Source of the DNA: Arsenophonus sp. aPb
Lineage (GTDB): Bacteria; Pseudomonadota; Gammaproteobacteria; Enterobacterales; Enterobacteriaceae
Direction: 5' to 3'
Length of the DNA: 64,000 bases
Assembly: GCF_029873475.1 (NCBI RefSeq)
Contig: NZ_CP123499.1
Coordinates: forward strand, 1,612,001 to 1,676,000
Shown: positions 1-9,508 of the stretch, one piece after another
How the letters are laid out: each line of letters opens with the position of its first letter
Position numbering within the stretch: position 1 is the first letter of the stretch
Translations under genes and position numbers: made by a program
Notes under the pieces: model-generated
The model's database searches: none
Told to the model about the DNA's origin: nothing
The model's input: only the letters and a program-made list of their open reading frames with translations

Positions 1-266
1 TGAACACCGCCTTTGGCTGGCCAACAATTGCTGTTGATACCCATATTTTCCGCGTTTGTAATCGCACAAATTTTGCACCAGGTAAGAATGTTATCGAGGT
101 TGAACAAAAGTTGCTCAAAGTAGTACCGACTGAATTTAAAGTGGATTGTCACCACTGGTTTATATTACACGGCCGTTACACATGTATTGCCAGAAAGCCA
201 CGCTGTGGCGCTTGTATTATTGAAGATTTATGTGAATTTAACGACAAACAATACCCAACAACCTAA
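1..266 (+). CDS. nth: Endonuclease III, C-terminal part (gene cut by window start)
   Basis: This is the 3' end of the DNA glycosylase/AP lyase that removes oxidised pyrimidines in base excision repair. Reading from base 3, the peptide begins at the helix-hairpin-helix/catalytic region, with VDTHIFR holding the catalytic Asp. It ends with the [4Fe-4S] cluster ligands in the spacing C-x6-C-x2-C-x5-C (CIARKPRCGACIIEDLC). It stops at TAA 264-266. The sequence closely matches E. coli Nth. In E. coli nth lies with the rsx operon, not beside rnb, so the junction downstream is a rearrangement relative to E. coli. Confidence 0.95.
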   Translation, partial: NTAFGWPTIAVDTHIFRVCNRTNFAPGKNVIEVEQKLLKVVPTEFKVDCHHWFILHGRYTCIARKPRCGACIIEDLCEFNDKQYPTT

Positions 267-407
267 CAATTAACAAATGGTATTTGCAAGACGAACTTTA
301 AATACACCATTGTTAAAGTGACAAATATTATTATTCTGCTTGCCCACAGCACTCAACTTGAGCAAAATGTGGGTAAATTTTAATTTAATGACACAAATAC
401 GGATAGT

Positions 408-2354
408 ATGTTTCAAGATAACCCGCTGCTAGCGCAGCTAAAACAGCAATTACATGCCCAAACACCTCGTGTTGAAGGGATTGTTAAAAGTACAGAAAAA
501 GGTTTTGGTTTTCTTGAGGTCGATGGAACGAAAACTTATTTCATTCCACCACCACAAATGAAAAAAGTGATGCATGGTGATCGGATCATCGCCACTATTC
601 ACACCAATAAAGATCGCGAAATGGTTGAACCAGAGCAATTAGTTGAACCCTTTCTTACCCGATTCGTAGGACGAATTCAAAAAAGAAATAGTGATAACCG
701 ACTTTATGTCAAACCCGATCATCCAATTTTAAAAGAAAATATTTTTTGTCGTCCGGCACAACATCTTAGTCATGACTTTGCGCACAATGATTGGGTAATA
801 GCCGAGATTCGTCGTCATCCATTAAAAAATCAAGGTGGGTTTCAAGCTGAAATTACCCAATATATTACTGATGGTGATGACCATTTCGCCCCTTGGTGGG
901 TAACACTAAGTCGACATCAATTAGAGCGCGAAGCACCAAAAATGCAAAGCTGCGCAATTGAAGAACAGACATCAGAGCGCCATGATCTTACTCATCTCAA
1001 CTTTATTACTATTGACAGTGCCAGCACTGAAGATATGGATGATGCACTTTATATAGAGCGGATTGATGATAATCAATTACGCCTTTTTGTTGCTATTGCC
1101 GATCCAACCAGTTATATCCCGCTAAATAGTGAGTTAGATACCATAGCCCAACAGCGTGGATATACCAATTACTTACCTGGTTTCAATATTCCAATGTTAC
1201 CACGTGAATTATCGGATGATTTGTGCTCTCTACGCCCTAATGAGCGCCGCCCTGCGCTAGTCTGTCAATTTGATATCAAGCAAGATGGACAATTAGCTGA
1301 AAATATTCAATTTTGCCTGGCCTGGATCGAATCAAAAAACAAGTTGGTTTACGATGATGTTTCTGACTGGTTAGAACAGCAAGATAAATGGCAAAACGAA
1401 AATGAAATAATCAAACAGCAAATATTATTGCTCAATGAAATGTGCGAAAAACGTTCTGCCTGGCGCCTAGCCCATGCATTGGTATTTAAGGATCGACCAG
1501 ACTATCGCTTTGTACTTGATGAAAATGGTAATGTTAATAACATTTTGGCGGAAAAACGTCGAATTGCTAATCGTATTGTCGAAGAAGCGATGATTGCCGC
1601 CAATCTTTGTGCAACAAAAGTATTAAAAGATAAATTAGGATTTGGTATTTTTAATGCCCATAATGGCTTTGACCCCAGTCAAATTGATAACGTTATTGCC
1701 ATTTTGCAAGAAAGTGATATCGAACAAAATGCAGAAACACTGTTAACCCTTGATGGATTTTGCCGTTTACGGCGTTTATTAGATGGCCAACCCACTCAAT
1801 TTATAGATAGTAGAATACGCCGTTTTCAAGCTTTTGCTGAAATTAAAACCACACCGGCTGCCCATTATGGTTTAGGATTTGATGCCTATGCCACCTGGAC
1901 ATCTCCGATCCGTAAGTATACCGATATCATCAACCATCGTTTATTAAAAGCCATAATAAATAATGAGCAGCATAATGTCACAAAACCTGCTGAAACTTTG
2001 CTGGCAAAAATTACTGAACGCAAGCGTGCTAATCGTTTAGCTGAACGCGATGTGGGTGATTGGTTGTATGCGCGTTTTCTAAAACCTTTTGCTAAAACTA
2101 ACACCATTTTTGCTGCTGAAATAACCGATATTACTCGAGGTGGGATCCGCATTCGTTTAACCGATAATGGCGCTAGTGCCTTTATTCCAGCACCTTTTAT
2201 ACATCCCGTGCGAGAAGAAATACAGTGTAGTCAAGAAGCAGGCGCTATACTTATTAAAGGTATTGCTGTTTATAAACTTAACGATGTGATTAACGTTCAA
2301 CTTGAAGAAGTTCGAATGGAAACCCGCAATATTATTGCACGACTTGTGGCTTAA
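408..2354 (+). CDS. rnb: Exoribonuclease II (RNase II)
   Basis: This processive 3'-to-5' exoribonuclease degrades unstructured RNA in the cytoplasm. It has 648 aa against 644 in E. coli. The N-terminus carries two cold-shock-like domains (about residues 20-170), then the RNB catalytic domain and a C-terminal S1 domain (about 560-645). The catalytic Asp cluster is visible in TIDSASTEDMDDAL (D203, D209, D211, D212, equivalent to E. coli D201, D207, D209, D210). The start at MFQDNPLLAQ matches the family exactly. In E. coli yciT, yciZ and pdeR separate rnb from osmB; here they are absent. Confidence 0.97.
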   Translation: MFQDNPLLAQLKQQLHAQTPRVEGIVKSTEKGFGFLEVDGTKTYFIPPPQMKKVMHGDRIIATIHTNKDREMVEPEQLVEPFLTRFVGRIQKRNSDNRLYVKPDHPILKENIFCRPAQHLSHDFAHNDWVIAEIRRHPLKNQGGFQAEITQYITDGDDHFAPWWVTLSRHQLEREAPKMQSCAIEEQTSERHDLTHLNFITIDSASTEDMDDALYIERIDDNQLRLFVAIADPTSYIPLNSELDTIAQQRGYTNYLPGFNIPMLPRELSDDLCSLRPNERRPALVCQFDIKQDGQLAENIQFCLAWIESKNKLVYDDVSDWLEQQDKWQNENEIIKQQILLLNEMCEKRSAWRLAHALVFKDRPDYRFVLDENGNVNNILAEKRRIANRIVEEAMIAANLCATKVLKDKLGFGIFNAHNGFDPSQIDNVIAILQESDIEQNAETLLTLDGFCRLRRLLDGQPTQFIDSRIRRFQAFAEIKTTPAAHYGLGFDAYATWTSPIRKYTDIINHRLLKAIINNEQHNVTKPAETLLAKITERKRANRLAERDVGDWLYARFLKPFAKTNTIFAAEITDITRGGIRIRLTDNGASAFIPAPFIHPVREEIQCSQEAGAILIKGIAVYKLNDVINVQLEEVRMETRNIIARLVA

Positions 2355-2398
2355 GGGCATTCCTCAGATAGCTTGTTGATAACGAGCTACCTGTACAG

Positions 2399-2470
2399 AA
2401 TAGCGACTTTATTAATTTAGCTATTCCATTACTGGTTTGTCGAAAATTCTGATTAAAAAAAGTCGCTATT
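2399..2470. repeat. 12-bp perfect inverted repeat between rnb and osmB
   Basis: AATAGCGACTTT (2399-2410) and its exact reverse complement AAAGTCGCTATT (2459-2470) flank a 48-nt spacer. It lies downstream of rnb and just upstream of osmB. There is no U-tract of the usual terminator kind after the second arm. It may be a 3' structure of rnb, a regulatory element of osmB, or a remnant of the genes lost between them. Confidence 0.5.
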
Positions 2471-2514
2471 TGGTTTAATTTGAATTTAATATATCATATC
2501 AATAGGATAGAAGA

Positions 2515-2733
2515 ATGAAGCGTTCAAAAAAACACACATTGCTAATATTAATATCGGTCTTTTCCCTCATGTCTATTACAGCCTGCTCTAATATGTCAAA
2601 ACGCGATAAAAATACCGCTATCGGTGCTGGCATTGGTGCCGTCGGTGGGGCTATTCTGACTGAAGGAAGTGGATTAGGCACGGTAGGTGGTGCTGCTATT
2701 GGTGGTTTAATTGGTCACCAAGTCGCTAAATAA
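2515..2733 (+). CDS. osmB: Osmotically inducible lipoprotein OsmB
   Basis: This small outer-membrane lipoprotein is 72 aa, the same length as in E. coli. A signal peptide ends in the lipobox ITAC with the acylated Cys24. Ser at +2 is compatible with outer-membrane sorting. The mature part has KRDKNTAIGAG followed by a glycine-rich zipper-like stretch ending GHQVAK, as in E. coli. An AGGA Shine-Dalgarno lies about 8 nt before the ATG. It converges with the lapA-yciH operon across a shared terminator. In E. coli osmB responds to osmolarity and envelope stress; regulation here was not established. Confidence 0.93.
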   Translation: MKRSKKHTLLILISVFSLMSITACSNMSKRDKNTAIGAGIGAVGGAILTEGSGLGTVGGAAIGGLIGHQVAK

Positions 2734-2754
2734 TAGTCGCGCTCAACAAACAAC

Positions 2755-2785
2755 AATAAAGCCAGTTAATTATCTGGCTTTATTT
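2755..2785. terminator. Bidirectional terminator between osmB and yciH
   Basis: The 11-bp stem AATAAAGCCAG / CTGGCTTTATT (2755-2765 with 2774-2784) closes an 8-nt loop. T-rich sequence follows on one side and A-rich sequence precedes on the other, so it can stop both osmB and the convergent lapA-lapB-pyrF-yciH transcript. Confidence 0.85.
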
Positions 2786-2795
2786 AACAATATGA

Positions 2796-3125
2796 TTAGC
2801 CACCGGCCAGCTTAACCTTCATTCCTTTAGCTTCTAATAATTGCTTGATAAGCTCCCGTTTGTCACCCTGAATCTCAATATTACCCGCTTTAATTGAGCC
2901 ACCTGAACCGCATTTTTTCTTTAACTCAGCAGCAAGCAAAATTAATTCATCTTTTTTCAAACCCAAGCCGGTAATAATACAAACTCCTTTACCCTTTCGC
3001 CCCGAGCTTTCACGTCTGATACGAATAATACCATCGCCTTTTGTTGGTGATGATTTTTTTTCTGTTTCGACAATTCTGCCACTTTCTGTCGAATAAACTA
3101 AACGCGAGTCACTCATTTTATCCAT
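2796..3125 (-). CDS. yciH: SUI1/eIF1-like translation factor YciH
   Basis: 109 aa, a single SUI1 domain of the eIF1 fold, close to E. coli YciH (108 aa). The core GKGVCIITGLG and KKKCGSGGSIK segments are intact. The bacterial protein can act on translation initiation fidelity in vitro; its cell role is unsettled. Its start overlaps the end of pyrF by 13 nt, as expected for translational coupling, and it is the last gene of the operon before the shared terminator. Confidence 0.95.
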   Translation of the reverse strand: MDKMSDSRLVYSTESGRIVETEKKSSPTKGDGIIRIRRESSGRKGKGVCIITGLGLKKDELILLAAELKKKCGSGGSIKAGNIEIQGDKRELIKQLLEAKGMKVKLAGG

Positions 3126-3850
3126 CCAATTGAACGATTAATTTGCGTCAGAGTTAACGCTGGATCCGCGCTATGAGTAATAGGACGACCAATAACCATA
3201 TAATCAACTCCAGCATTAATAGCCTGCTCTGGTGTCATTATTCGCCGCTGATCACCCGCTTGTGCACCTGTGGGACGAATTCCCGGCGTAACTAATAAAA
3301 AATCATTACCGCAAGCTGATTTCAGTGTTAAAGCTTCATGAGCTGAACAGACAACGCCATCCACCCCACACTGGTTGACTAATTTTGCTAGTTGCAAAGC
3401 GCGATCAGCCGGTGTTTGTTTAATGCCAATCTGGTGTAGATCCGCTTGTTCCATACTGGTTAATACAGTGACCGCAATTAATAGTGGTGCATCTTTACCA
3501 TACTCAACTAATGCTTCTTTAGCTGCCATCATCATTCTAGCGCCACCACATGCATGTACATTAACCATCCAAACACCAATTTCTGCAGCAGCTTTAACGG
3601 CCTGTGCAACGGTATTGGGAATATCATGAAATTTCAAATCTAAGAAAACGTGAAATCCTCGGTTATGTAGAGTTTGAATAAATTGTGGGCCATATAAAGT
3701 AAACATCTGCATACCCACCTTTAGGCGGCAATCCTGCGGGCTTATATTATCAACAAAAGATAATGCCTTAGTTAGATCATGATAATCTAATGCAACAATA
3801 ACGGGGGAATTAGTAGAGACGGAAAGTTTATTTTGCGTACGGGCTATCAT
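3113..3850 (-). CDS. pyrF: Orotidine 5'-phosphate decarboxylase
   Basis: Converts OMP to UMP, the last step of de novo pyrimidine synthesis. 245 aa, same length as E. coli. The signature DLKFHDIPNT carries the catalytic D71-K73-D76 group, and the phosphate-binding GRPITHS lies near the C-terminus. It follows lapB by 44 nt and overlaps yciH, so it sits in the lapA-lapB-pyrF-yciH operon as in E. coli. Confidence 0.97.
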   Translation of the reverse strand: MIARTQNKLSVSTNSPVIVALDYHDLTKALSFVDNISPQDCRLKVGMQMFTLYGPQFIQTLHNRGFHVFLDLKFHDIPNTVAQAVKAAAEIGVWMVNVHACGGARMMMAAKEALVEYGKDAPLLIAVTVLTSMEQADLHQIGIKQTPADRALQLAKLVNQCGVDGVVCSAHEALTLKSACGNDFLLVTPGIRPTGAQAGDQRRIMTPEQAINAGVDYMVIGRPITHSADPALTLTQINRSIGWIK

Positions 3851-3894
3851 TTTTAACCTTTTTAAATTTAATAAATGTAATATCAGTTACGTTG

Positions 3895-5064
3895 TCACTG
3901 ACCATCAAGGCCTTTTATTGGTTTGATCGTATCCCAAGAGCGGCATGAAGGACAATACCAATATAAAGAATGGGTAGTAAAACCACATTTACGACAACGG
4001 TAATCAGGTTTTAAACGAATTTGCTCACCAACCATATTGCGCAATAATTCTAAACTCTCTTTTGCTCTACCTTCTTCTGCGTCTGCTAAATGATAATCGA
4101 TCAATTTATAAAACAATCGCATCGTTGGGTGACGTTCTAGCTGCTGTTTAATAAATATTTGTGCTTTTTCCGGTCCTTTTCTTTTTTCAATTATTTCTGC
4201 AAGATAAAGCTGTGCAGTTGCCCCACAATCGCCGGCAACACATTGCTGGATATAAGCTTCCCAATCATCCCAAGCCACTAAATGATAATAACATTCATAA
4301 AGCATGGCTAAAGTGTCACTAACTAAATCTCTATCTTGGTCAAAAACTTGCTTAAGTATTGAAATTGCTTTTTCATATTCACCACGAGCGATATGAATGC
4401 GTCCTTTCATAATAGAAACTCTCGCTCCGTTTTTATTTGCTTGGGCAGCTTTATTCAGTAAAAGAAATGCCCCATCTAGATTGTCACTACTCAATTCCAT
4501 GAGCGCAAGTTCGCAATAAAAATGAGCTATTTCTTCTTTTAGTTGAGGATTGCCCATTTTGACTAATTTTTCAGCAACATCGATTGCTTTATGCCAATCG
4601 CTCGTTGCTTGATAAATAGTGAGTAAAGATTGGAGTGCACTAAAGCGAAAATCTTGCTCATCAACTAGCTGCAAAAAAATATTTCTTGCGCGATCATAAA
4701 CCCCAGCCGCTAAATAATCGCGTCCAAGCTGCTGTGTGGCTAGTAGTTTCTGCTCAAATGATAATGAGTTACTTTCAAACAAGGATTGATGAATACGAAT
4801 AGCTCGCTCAATCTCACCTCTTGAGCGGAAAAGATTTCCTAATGTTAAATGAGCTTCAAACGCCGAACTATCTTCTTTAAGCATATCCAAAAACAGATCA
4901 ACAGCTTTATCTTGTTGATTAGACAGTAAGAAATTAACACCAGCTACATACTCACGGGATAAACGATCGGCACTTTGCTGTTTATCATGTTGAGCACTTC
5001 TGCGTCCCATATACCAACCATAGGCAGCGGCAATAGGCAGTAGCAGAAATAACAGCTCTAACAT
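3895..5064 (-). CDS. lapB: Lipopolysaccharide assembly protein B
   Basis: LapB (YciM) recruits LpxC to FtsH for degradation and so limits lipid A synthesis. 389 aa, same length as E. coli. It has an N-terminal membrane anchor (residues about 1-20, LELLFLLLPIAAAYGWYMGRR), a series of TPR repeats over about 35-340, and a C-terminal rubredoxin-type metal site with two CxxC pairs (CRKCG and CPSC). It begins 6 nt downstream of lapA on the same strand. Confidence 0.96.
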   Translation of the reverse strand: MLELLFLLLPIAAAYGWYMGRRSAQHDKQQSADRLSREYVAGVNFLLSNQQDKAVDLFLDMLKEDSSAFEAHLTLGNLFRSRGEIERAIRIHQSLFESNSLSFEQKLLATQQLGRDYLAAGVYDRARNIFLQLVDEQDFRFSALQSLLTIYQATSDWHKAIDVAEKLVKMGNPQLKEEIAHFYCELALMELSSDNLDGAFLLLNKAAQANKNGARVSIMKGRIHIARGEYEKAISILKQVFDQDRDLVSDTLAMLYECYYHLVAWDDWEAYIQQCVAGDCGATAQLYLAEIIEKRKGPEKAQIFIKQQLERHPTMRLFYKLIDYHLADAEEGRAKESLELLRNMVGEQIRLKPDYRCRKCGFTTHSLYWYCPSCRSWDTIKPIKGLDGQ

Positions 5065-5070
5065 AAAAAA

Positions 5071-5388
5071 TTACCTTTTTTCATTTGTAACAAGCGCCAC
5101 TTTAGCGTCATGTTCACTTGGAGGTGATTCAACTAATTGACTTTCTAGTCGTTTAATTTTACGTCTTGCATTAGATAATGAAATTAATGCCTTAGCGTAA
5201 AATACCCCGCAAATAAGCCAACCCAATACGAATCCAACCGCAAAAAGGATTGCTAGTAATGTTGATATTGGATAGTCACCTTTGGCAATCAAATAATTAA
5301 ATGTTATTATCTGATTATTGCTTGAGCCAAGTGTCACGGAAACAATAAAAATGGCTATAGCAAGTAATAAAATTAAAAAATATTTCAC
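5071..5388 (-). CDS. lapA: Lipopolysaccharide assembly protein A
   Basis: Small inner-membrane protein of 105 aa (E. coli LapA about 102). Two hydrophobic segments (about 1-22 and 40-65) flank the NQIITFNYLIA region typical of the family, followed by a charged cytoplasmic helix rich in Lys/Arg/Glu. It is first in the operon with lapB. In E. coli pgpB lies just upstream; here that place holds only AT-rich non-coding DNA. Confidence 0.92.
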   Translation of the reverse strand: MKYFLILLLAIAIFIVSVTLGSSNNQIITFNYLIAKGDYPISTLLAILFAVGFVLGWLICGVFYAKALISLSNARRKIKRLESQLVESPPSEHDAKVALVTNEKR

Positions 5389-5931
5389 ATTTTTTCCTAT
5401 TATTGCTTAATGATAGAAAAGTGGTTAAATCACTTTTTTTGTTAACTTAACATTTGATAACCCAATAAAGAAAGCGAATTATATCAACACTCACCTTTTT
5501 ATTTAAATAAACATTTCAATGGTAGATAACATAATGCATTATCACAAAAAATTTGCTAAATCATGTTAATGGTACAAAATTATTTTAATGAAAAATTTCT
5601 GCTTGAATTTATCCCGTTCCACGAAATACTAGTGTTGCTGGCTATTTTTTTCAATAAGTGAATAAACATTCAGATCATTTATTGAAATTAGCGCCCATTT
5701 CAATCACAAAGCTTCAATCTAAATTGATAAGCAAAATGTGCTTATAATTAAAATAGTTAATTTTTTAATAATCATATTGTAGTAATATGAACATAATCTT
5801 ATCTGCTGATGATATCCACTAGCCTAGTAAAATATATAGGTGAAAAACAACTTGATAACTATATTTAACTATTTTTTAACGCATTTTTCCTTAATTTTAA
5901 ATCCAGAGTTTTGTTCATTATGTATAACACT
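5389..5931. other. Non-coding gap at the expected pgpB position
   Basis: This divergent spacer between lapA and ribA holds no credible gene. It contains a nested inverted repeat: TTTCAATAA (5649-5657) pairs with TTATTGAAA (5679-5687), and inside it TGAAT (5659-5663) pairs with ATTCA (5668-5672). No FMN riboswitch signature was seen ahead of ribA. The pgpB gene found here in E. coli is missing. Confidence 0.6.
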
Positions 5932-6534
5932 ATGCAGCTAAAACGTATAGCTGAAGCCAAGCTACCCACTCCTTTTGGTGAGTTTCTCCTCGTTGGTTTT
6001 GAAGAAATCGTTAATGGTAATAATCATATAGCACTTATTTATGGTGATATTACTGATGGAAAACCCGTTCTTTCCCGTATCCACTCGGAATGTCTAACCG
6101 GTGATGCCTTATTTAGTTTACGTTGTGATTGTGGGTTTCAACTAGAAGCAGCACTTAAACAAATTGCACAAGAGGGTCGCGGAGTACTACTTTACCATCG
6201 TCAAGAAGGGCGTAATATCGGATTATTAAATAAAATACGCGCCTATTCTCTGCAGGATCAAGGTCTGGATACTGTTGAAGCTAATTTAAAACTTGGCTTT
6301 AAACCCGATGAGCGTGATTTTACTATCTGTGCGGACATGTATAAATTACTCGCTATCAATGAAGTGATATTATTAACGAATAATCCTAAAAAACTAGAAA
6401 TTATGAAAGAAGCCGGAATTAATGTCGTAGAACGCGTTCCTCTTATTGTTGGTCGTAATCCTAAAAATAGCGACTATCTCAATGTAAAAGCCAGCAAATT
6501 AGGCCATATTCTATCTGATGATGACAAGACATAA
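5932..6534 (+). CDS. ribA: GTP cyclohydrolase II
   Basis: First committed enzyme of riboflavin synthesis, opening GTP to the pyrimidine precursor, formate and pyrophosphate. About 200 aa from MQLKRIAEAK, the start used by E. coli (196 aa). The zinc ligands C-x10-C-x-C are in SECLTGDALFSLRCDCG, and GRNIGLLNKI and TNNPKK are intact. Upstream in-frame starts (ATG 5920, TTG 5911) exist. No start has a strong Shine-Dalgarno, so family alignment decided. It converges with acnA. Confidence 0.95.
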   Translation: MQLKRIAEAKLPTPFGEFLLVGFEEIVNGNNHIALIYGDITDGKPVLSRIHSECLTGDALFSLRCDCGFQLEAALKQIAQEGRGVLLYHRQEGRNIGLLNKIRAYSLQDQGLDTVEANLKLGFKPDERDFTICADMYKLLAINEVILLTNNPKKLEIMKEAGINVVERVPLIVGRNPKNSDYLNVKASKLGHILSDDDKT

Positions 6535-6550
6535 TCAACCAATTATTATC

Positions 6551-6582
6551 AAAAACTGTCTGTTTTTTACAGAGCAGTTTTT
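6551..6582. terminator. Terminator between ribA and acnA
   Basis: AAAACTGTCTGT pairs with ACAGAGCAGTTTT across a T-rich loop, with one bulged base. T residues follow on the plus side and A residues precede on the other. It lies between the convergent ends of ribA and acnA and could serve both. Confidence 0.75.
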
Positions 6583-6598
6583 GATGGTTTAAATACAT

Positions 6599-9271
6599 TT
6601 ATTTTACCATTTGACGAATAACATAATGAAGAATACCGCCATGACGAAAGTATTCTAATTCAGTCATCGTATCAATTCGGCAACGCATAGCAATTGTCAT
6701 TATCTGACCATTTTTATCAGTAATATTGACTGTAATCATCTCGCCTGGGGTAATCGATTGCAAGCCTGCAATGTCAATTGTCTCATCACCTGTCAATTTT
6801 AACGTTTTACGATTTACATTGGCCGGAAATTCTAACGGTAAAACCCCCATCCCAATCAAATTAGAGCGATGAATTCGTTCATAAGATTCAGCAATAACTA
6901 CCCTTACTCCTAGAAGTAGCGTTCCTTTAGCCGCCCAGTCACGACTGGATCCGGAGCCATACTCTTTACCAGCAATAATAGCTAACGGTATTTTATTTTG
7001 CTGATATTGCATAGCGGCGTCATAAATAGCTAGCTGAGTCTGTGTGGGGATATAGCGAGTAAATCCCCCTTCAACACCAGGCAGCATTTCATTACGAATG
7101 CGTATATTGGCAAATGTACCTCGCATCATAACTTCATGATTACCTCGTCTTGAACCATACGAATTGAAATCTTTTGCTTGAACGCCATGTGATTGTAAGT
7201 AGTGACCAGCGGGACTATCCGCTTTAATATTGCCGGCTGGTGAAATATGATCGGTGGTAACAGAATCGCCTAATATAGCCAGAATATGGGCACCATGAAT
7301 ATCAGTGATAGGCGCTGGTACTAGCTGCATACCATCAAAGAAAGGTGGATTACGAATATAAGTTGAATCAGGCTGCCATGAATAAGTGGCTGAACTTTTT
7401 ACATCAAGTGCCTGCCATGCTGCATCGCCATCAAAAACCGCATTATATTCTTTATGAAACATGTCAGATTTTACCAATTGTACTGCATTGGCAATTTCCT
7501 GACTGGTTGGCCAAATATCTTTTAGCAATACATCGTTACCATTCTTATCTTGTCCTAACGGCTCATTAGCAAGATTTATTTGCATATTACCTGCCAAAGC
7601 ATAAGCTACTACTAAAGGTGGCGAAGCTAACCAGTTAGTTTTTACTAATGGATGGATCCTACCTTCAAAATTTCGATTACCTGATAGCACCGCACCGACA
7701 GTAAGATCATTTTTCTTGATTGCCTCTTCTATTGGCGACGGTAGTGGCCCTGAATTACCAATACAAGTGGTACAGCCATAACCGACTAGGTTGAAACCTA
7801 ATTGATTTAAGTAATCCGTCAATCCGGCTTTAGCTAAATAATCAGTAACCACTTTTGAGCCTGGCGCTAACGAAGATTTTACCCAAGGCTTACGCTCTAA
7901 ACCTTTTTCAACTGCTTTTTTGGCTAATAACCCTGCCGCCATTAAAACACTTGGGTTTGAAGTATTGGTACAGGAAGTTATTGCTGCAATAACGACCGCA
8001 CCCTCTTGCAATTGAAAATTTTTACCAGCATAACTGACCGAGGGCGCATGCTGTTTGGTTGATTTATTTAATTCAAGATCAACTGAATTTTTAAACGCAT
8101 GCGGAACCTGACTCAATTCAACCCGATCTTGAGGGCGTTTTGGTCCAGCCAGACTTGCTTCAACCAAGGCTAAATCTAAAGCTAATGTACTGGTAAAAAT
8201 AGGTTCTTCGCCGGGATGACGCCATAATCCTTGTGTTTTTGTATAGTTTTCAACTAAAGCAATTTCTTCTTCCGAACGTCCTGTTAACCGCATATAACTT
8301 AACGTGATTTCATCAACGGGGAAAAAACCACATGTAGCACCATATTCAGGTGACATATTGGCAATGGTAGCGCGATCCGCGAGGGGTAAATCGGCCAAAC
8401 CATCACCATAAAATTCAACAAATTTCCCCACTACACCATGTTGACGCAACATTTGCGTCACTGTCAAAACTAAGTCGGTAGCAGTGATCCCTTCTTTGAG
8501 TTTACCTGTTAATTTAAAACCAACTACATCAGGAATAAGCATCGAAATCGGTTGTCCCAACATCGCGGCTTCAGCTTCAATACCGCCTACCCCCCAACCT
8601 AAGACCCCCAAACCATTGATCATCGTGGTATGAGAATCTGTGCCAACCAATGTATCTGGATAAGCGAACAATTTTCCTTCTCGTTCTTCATACCACACTG
8701 CCTTACCTAAATACTCAAGATTTACCTGGTGACAAATACCCGTTCCGGGCGGCACAACCCTAAAACGATTAAATGCTTTTTGTCCCCAACGTAAAAAAAG
8801 GTAACGCTCATGATTGCGTTGCATTTCAAATTTTACGTTATCGGTAAAGGCTTGCGGGGTAGCAAATTCATCAACCATAACTGAATGGTCAATAATTAAA
8901 TCGACAGGTGTTAATGGGTTTACCTTATTAACCTCACCACCTAATCGTTGCACGGCTTCACGCATTGCAGCAAGATCAACAACTGCTGGTACACCGGTAA
9001 AATCCTGCATCAAAACTCGGGCGGGTTGATAGGCAATTTCACGCTCAGCATGCCCAGTATGCTGCCAATCAACCATCGCCTGTAAATCTTTTAATACGAC
9101 AGATTTTCCATCAAGATGGCGCAGCAAATTTTCAAACAGTACTTTAAGTGATTTTGGAAGATTCGAAATATCACCTAACTGTTTTGCTGCTTTAGACAAG
9201 CTAAAATATTCATAGTGTTTACTTCCAGCGGAGAGTGTGGATGCACAGTCCGTTCTTATACTTAACGACAT
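6599..9271 (-). CDS. acnA: Aconitate hydratase A
   Basis: Interconverts citrate and isocitrate; in E. coli it is the stress- and stationary-phase aconitase. 890 aa (E. coli 891). The [4Fe-4S] cysteines are in ITSCTNTSNP and GCTTCIGNSG. Substrate-binding NRNFEGRIH and GSSRDWAAKG are present, as is the swivelling C-terminal domain. A strong AAGGAGGAG Shine-Dalgarno precedes the ATG. It lies downstream of cysB on the same strand, as in E. coli. A 12-bp palindrome TAATGATCATTA (9365-9376) lies in its 237-nt upstream spacer. Confidence 0.97.
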   Translation of the reverse strand: MSLSIRTDCASTLSAGSKHYEYFSLSKAAKQLGDISNLPKSLKVLFENLLRHLDGKSVVLKDLQAMVDWQHTGHAEREIAYQPARVLMQDFTGVPAVVDLAAMREAVQRLGGEVNKVNPLTPVDLIIDHSVMVDEFATPQAFTDNVKFEMQRNHERYLFLRWGQKAFNRFRVVPPGTGICHQVNLEYLGKAVWYEEREGKLFAYPDTLVGTDSHTTMINGLGVLGWGVGGIEAEAAMLGQPISMLIPDVVGFKLTGKLKEGITATDLVLTVTQMLRQHGVVGKFVEFYGDGLADLPLADRATIANMSPEYGATCGFFPVDEITLSYMRLTGRSEEEIALVENYTKTQGLWRHPGEEPIFTSTLALDLALVEASLAGPKRPQDRVELSQVPHAFKNSVDLELNKSTKQHAPSVSYAGKNFQLQEGAVVIAAITSCTNTSNPSVLMAAGLLAKKAVEKGLERKPWVKSSLAPGSKVVTDYLAKAGLTDYLNQLGFNLVGYGCTTCIGNSGPLPSPIEEAIKKNDLTVGAVLSGNRNFEGRIHPLVKTNWLASPPLVVAYALAGNMQINLANEPLGQDKNGNDVLLKDIWPTSQEIANAVQLVKSDMFHKEYNAVFDGDAAWQALDVKSSATYSWQPDSTYIRNPPFFDGMQLVPAPITDIHGAHILAILGDSVTTDHISPAGNIKADSPAGHYLQSHGVQAKDFNSYGSRRGNHEVMMRGTFANIRIRNEMLPGVEGGFTRYIPTQTQLAIYDAAMQYQQNKIPLAIIAGKEYGSGSSRDWAAKGTLLLGVRVVIAESYERIHRSNLIGMGVLPLEFPANVNRKTLKLTGDETIDIAGLQSITPGEMITVNITDKNGQIMTIAMRCRIDTMTELEYFRHGGILHYVIRQMVK

Positions 9272-9508
9272 AACTCCTCCTTTTTTTATTTTTTATCTAA
9301 CTAGCAAAGGTGACGCATCTTATAAAGATATTATATTAGAAATATTTTTCGCTTAAGTAACACATAATGATCATTAAATATGATTTTGTTCAAAATAAAT
9401 AAAAAAATATTAACGATAAATAGCTCTAGCTTGATATGAAATTAATGCATAAGAAAAAATATAAAATAAAAAATGGTTAATAGGAATAAATGCCAATTTT
9501 TACTAAAA

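Noticed and set aside
5700..5910. FMN riboswitch ahead of ribA
   Set aside because: None of the conserved RFN element blocks could be found; in enterobacteria it precedes ribB, not ribA.
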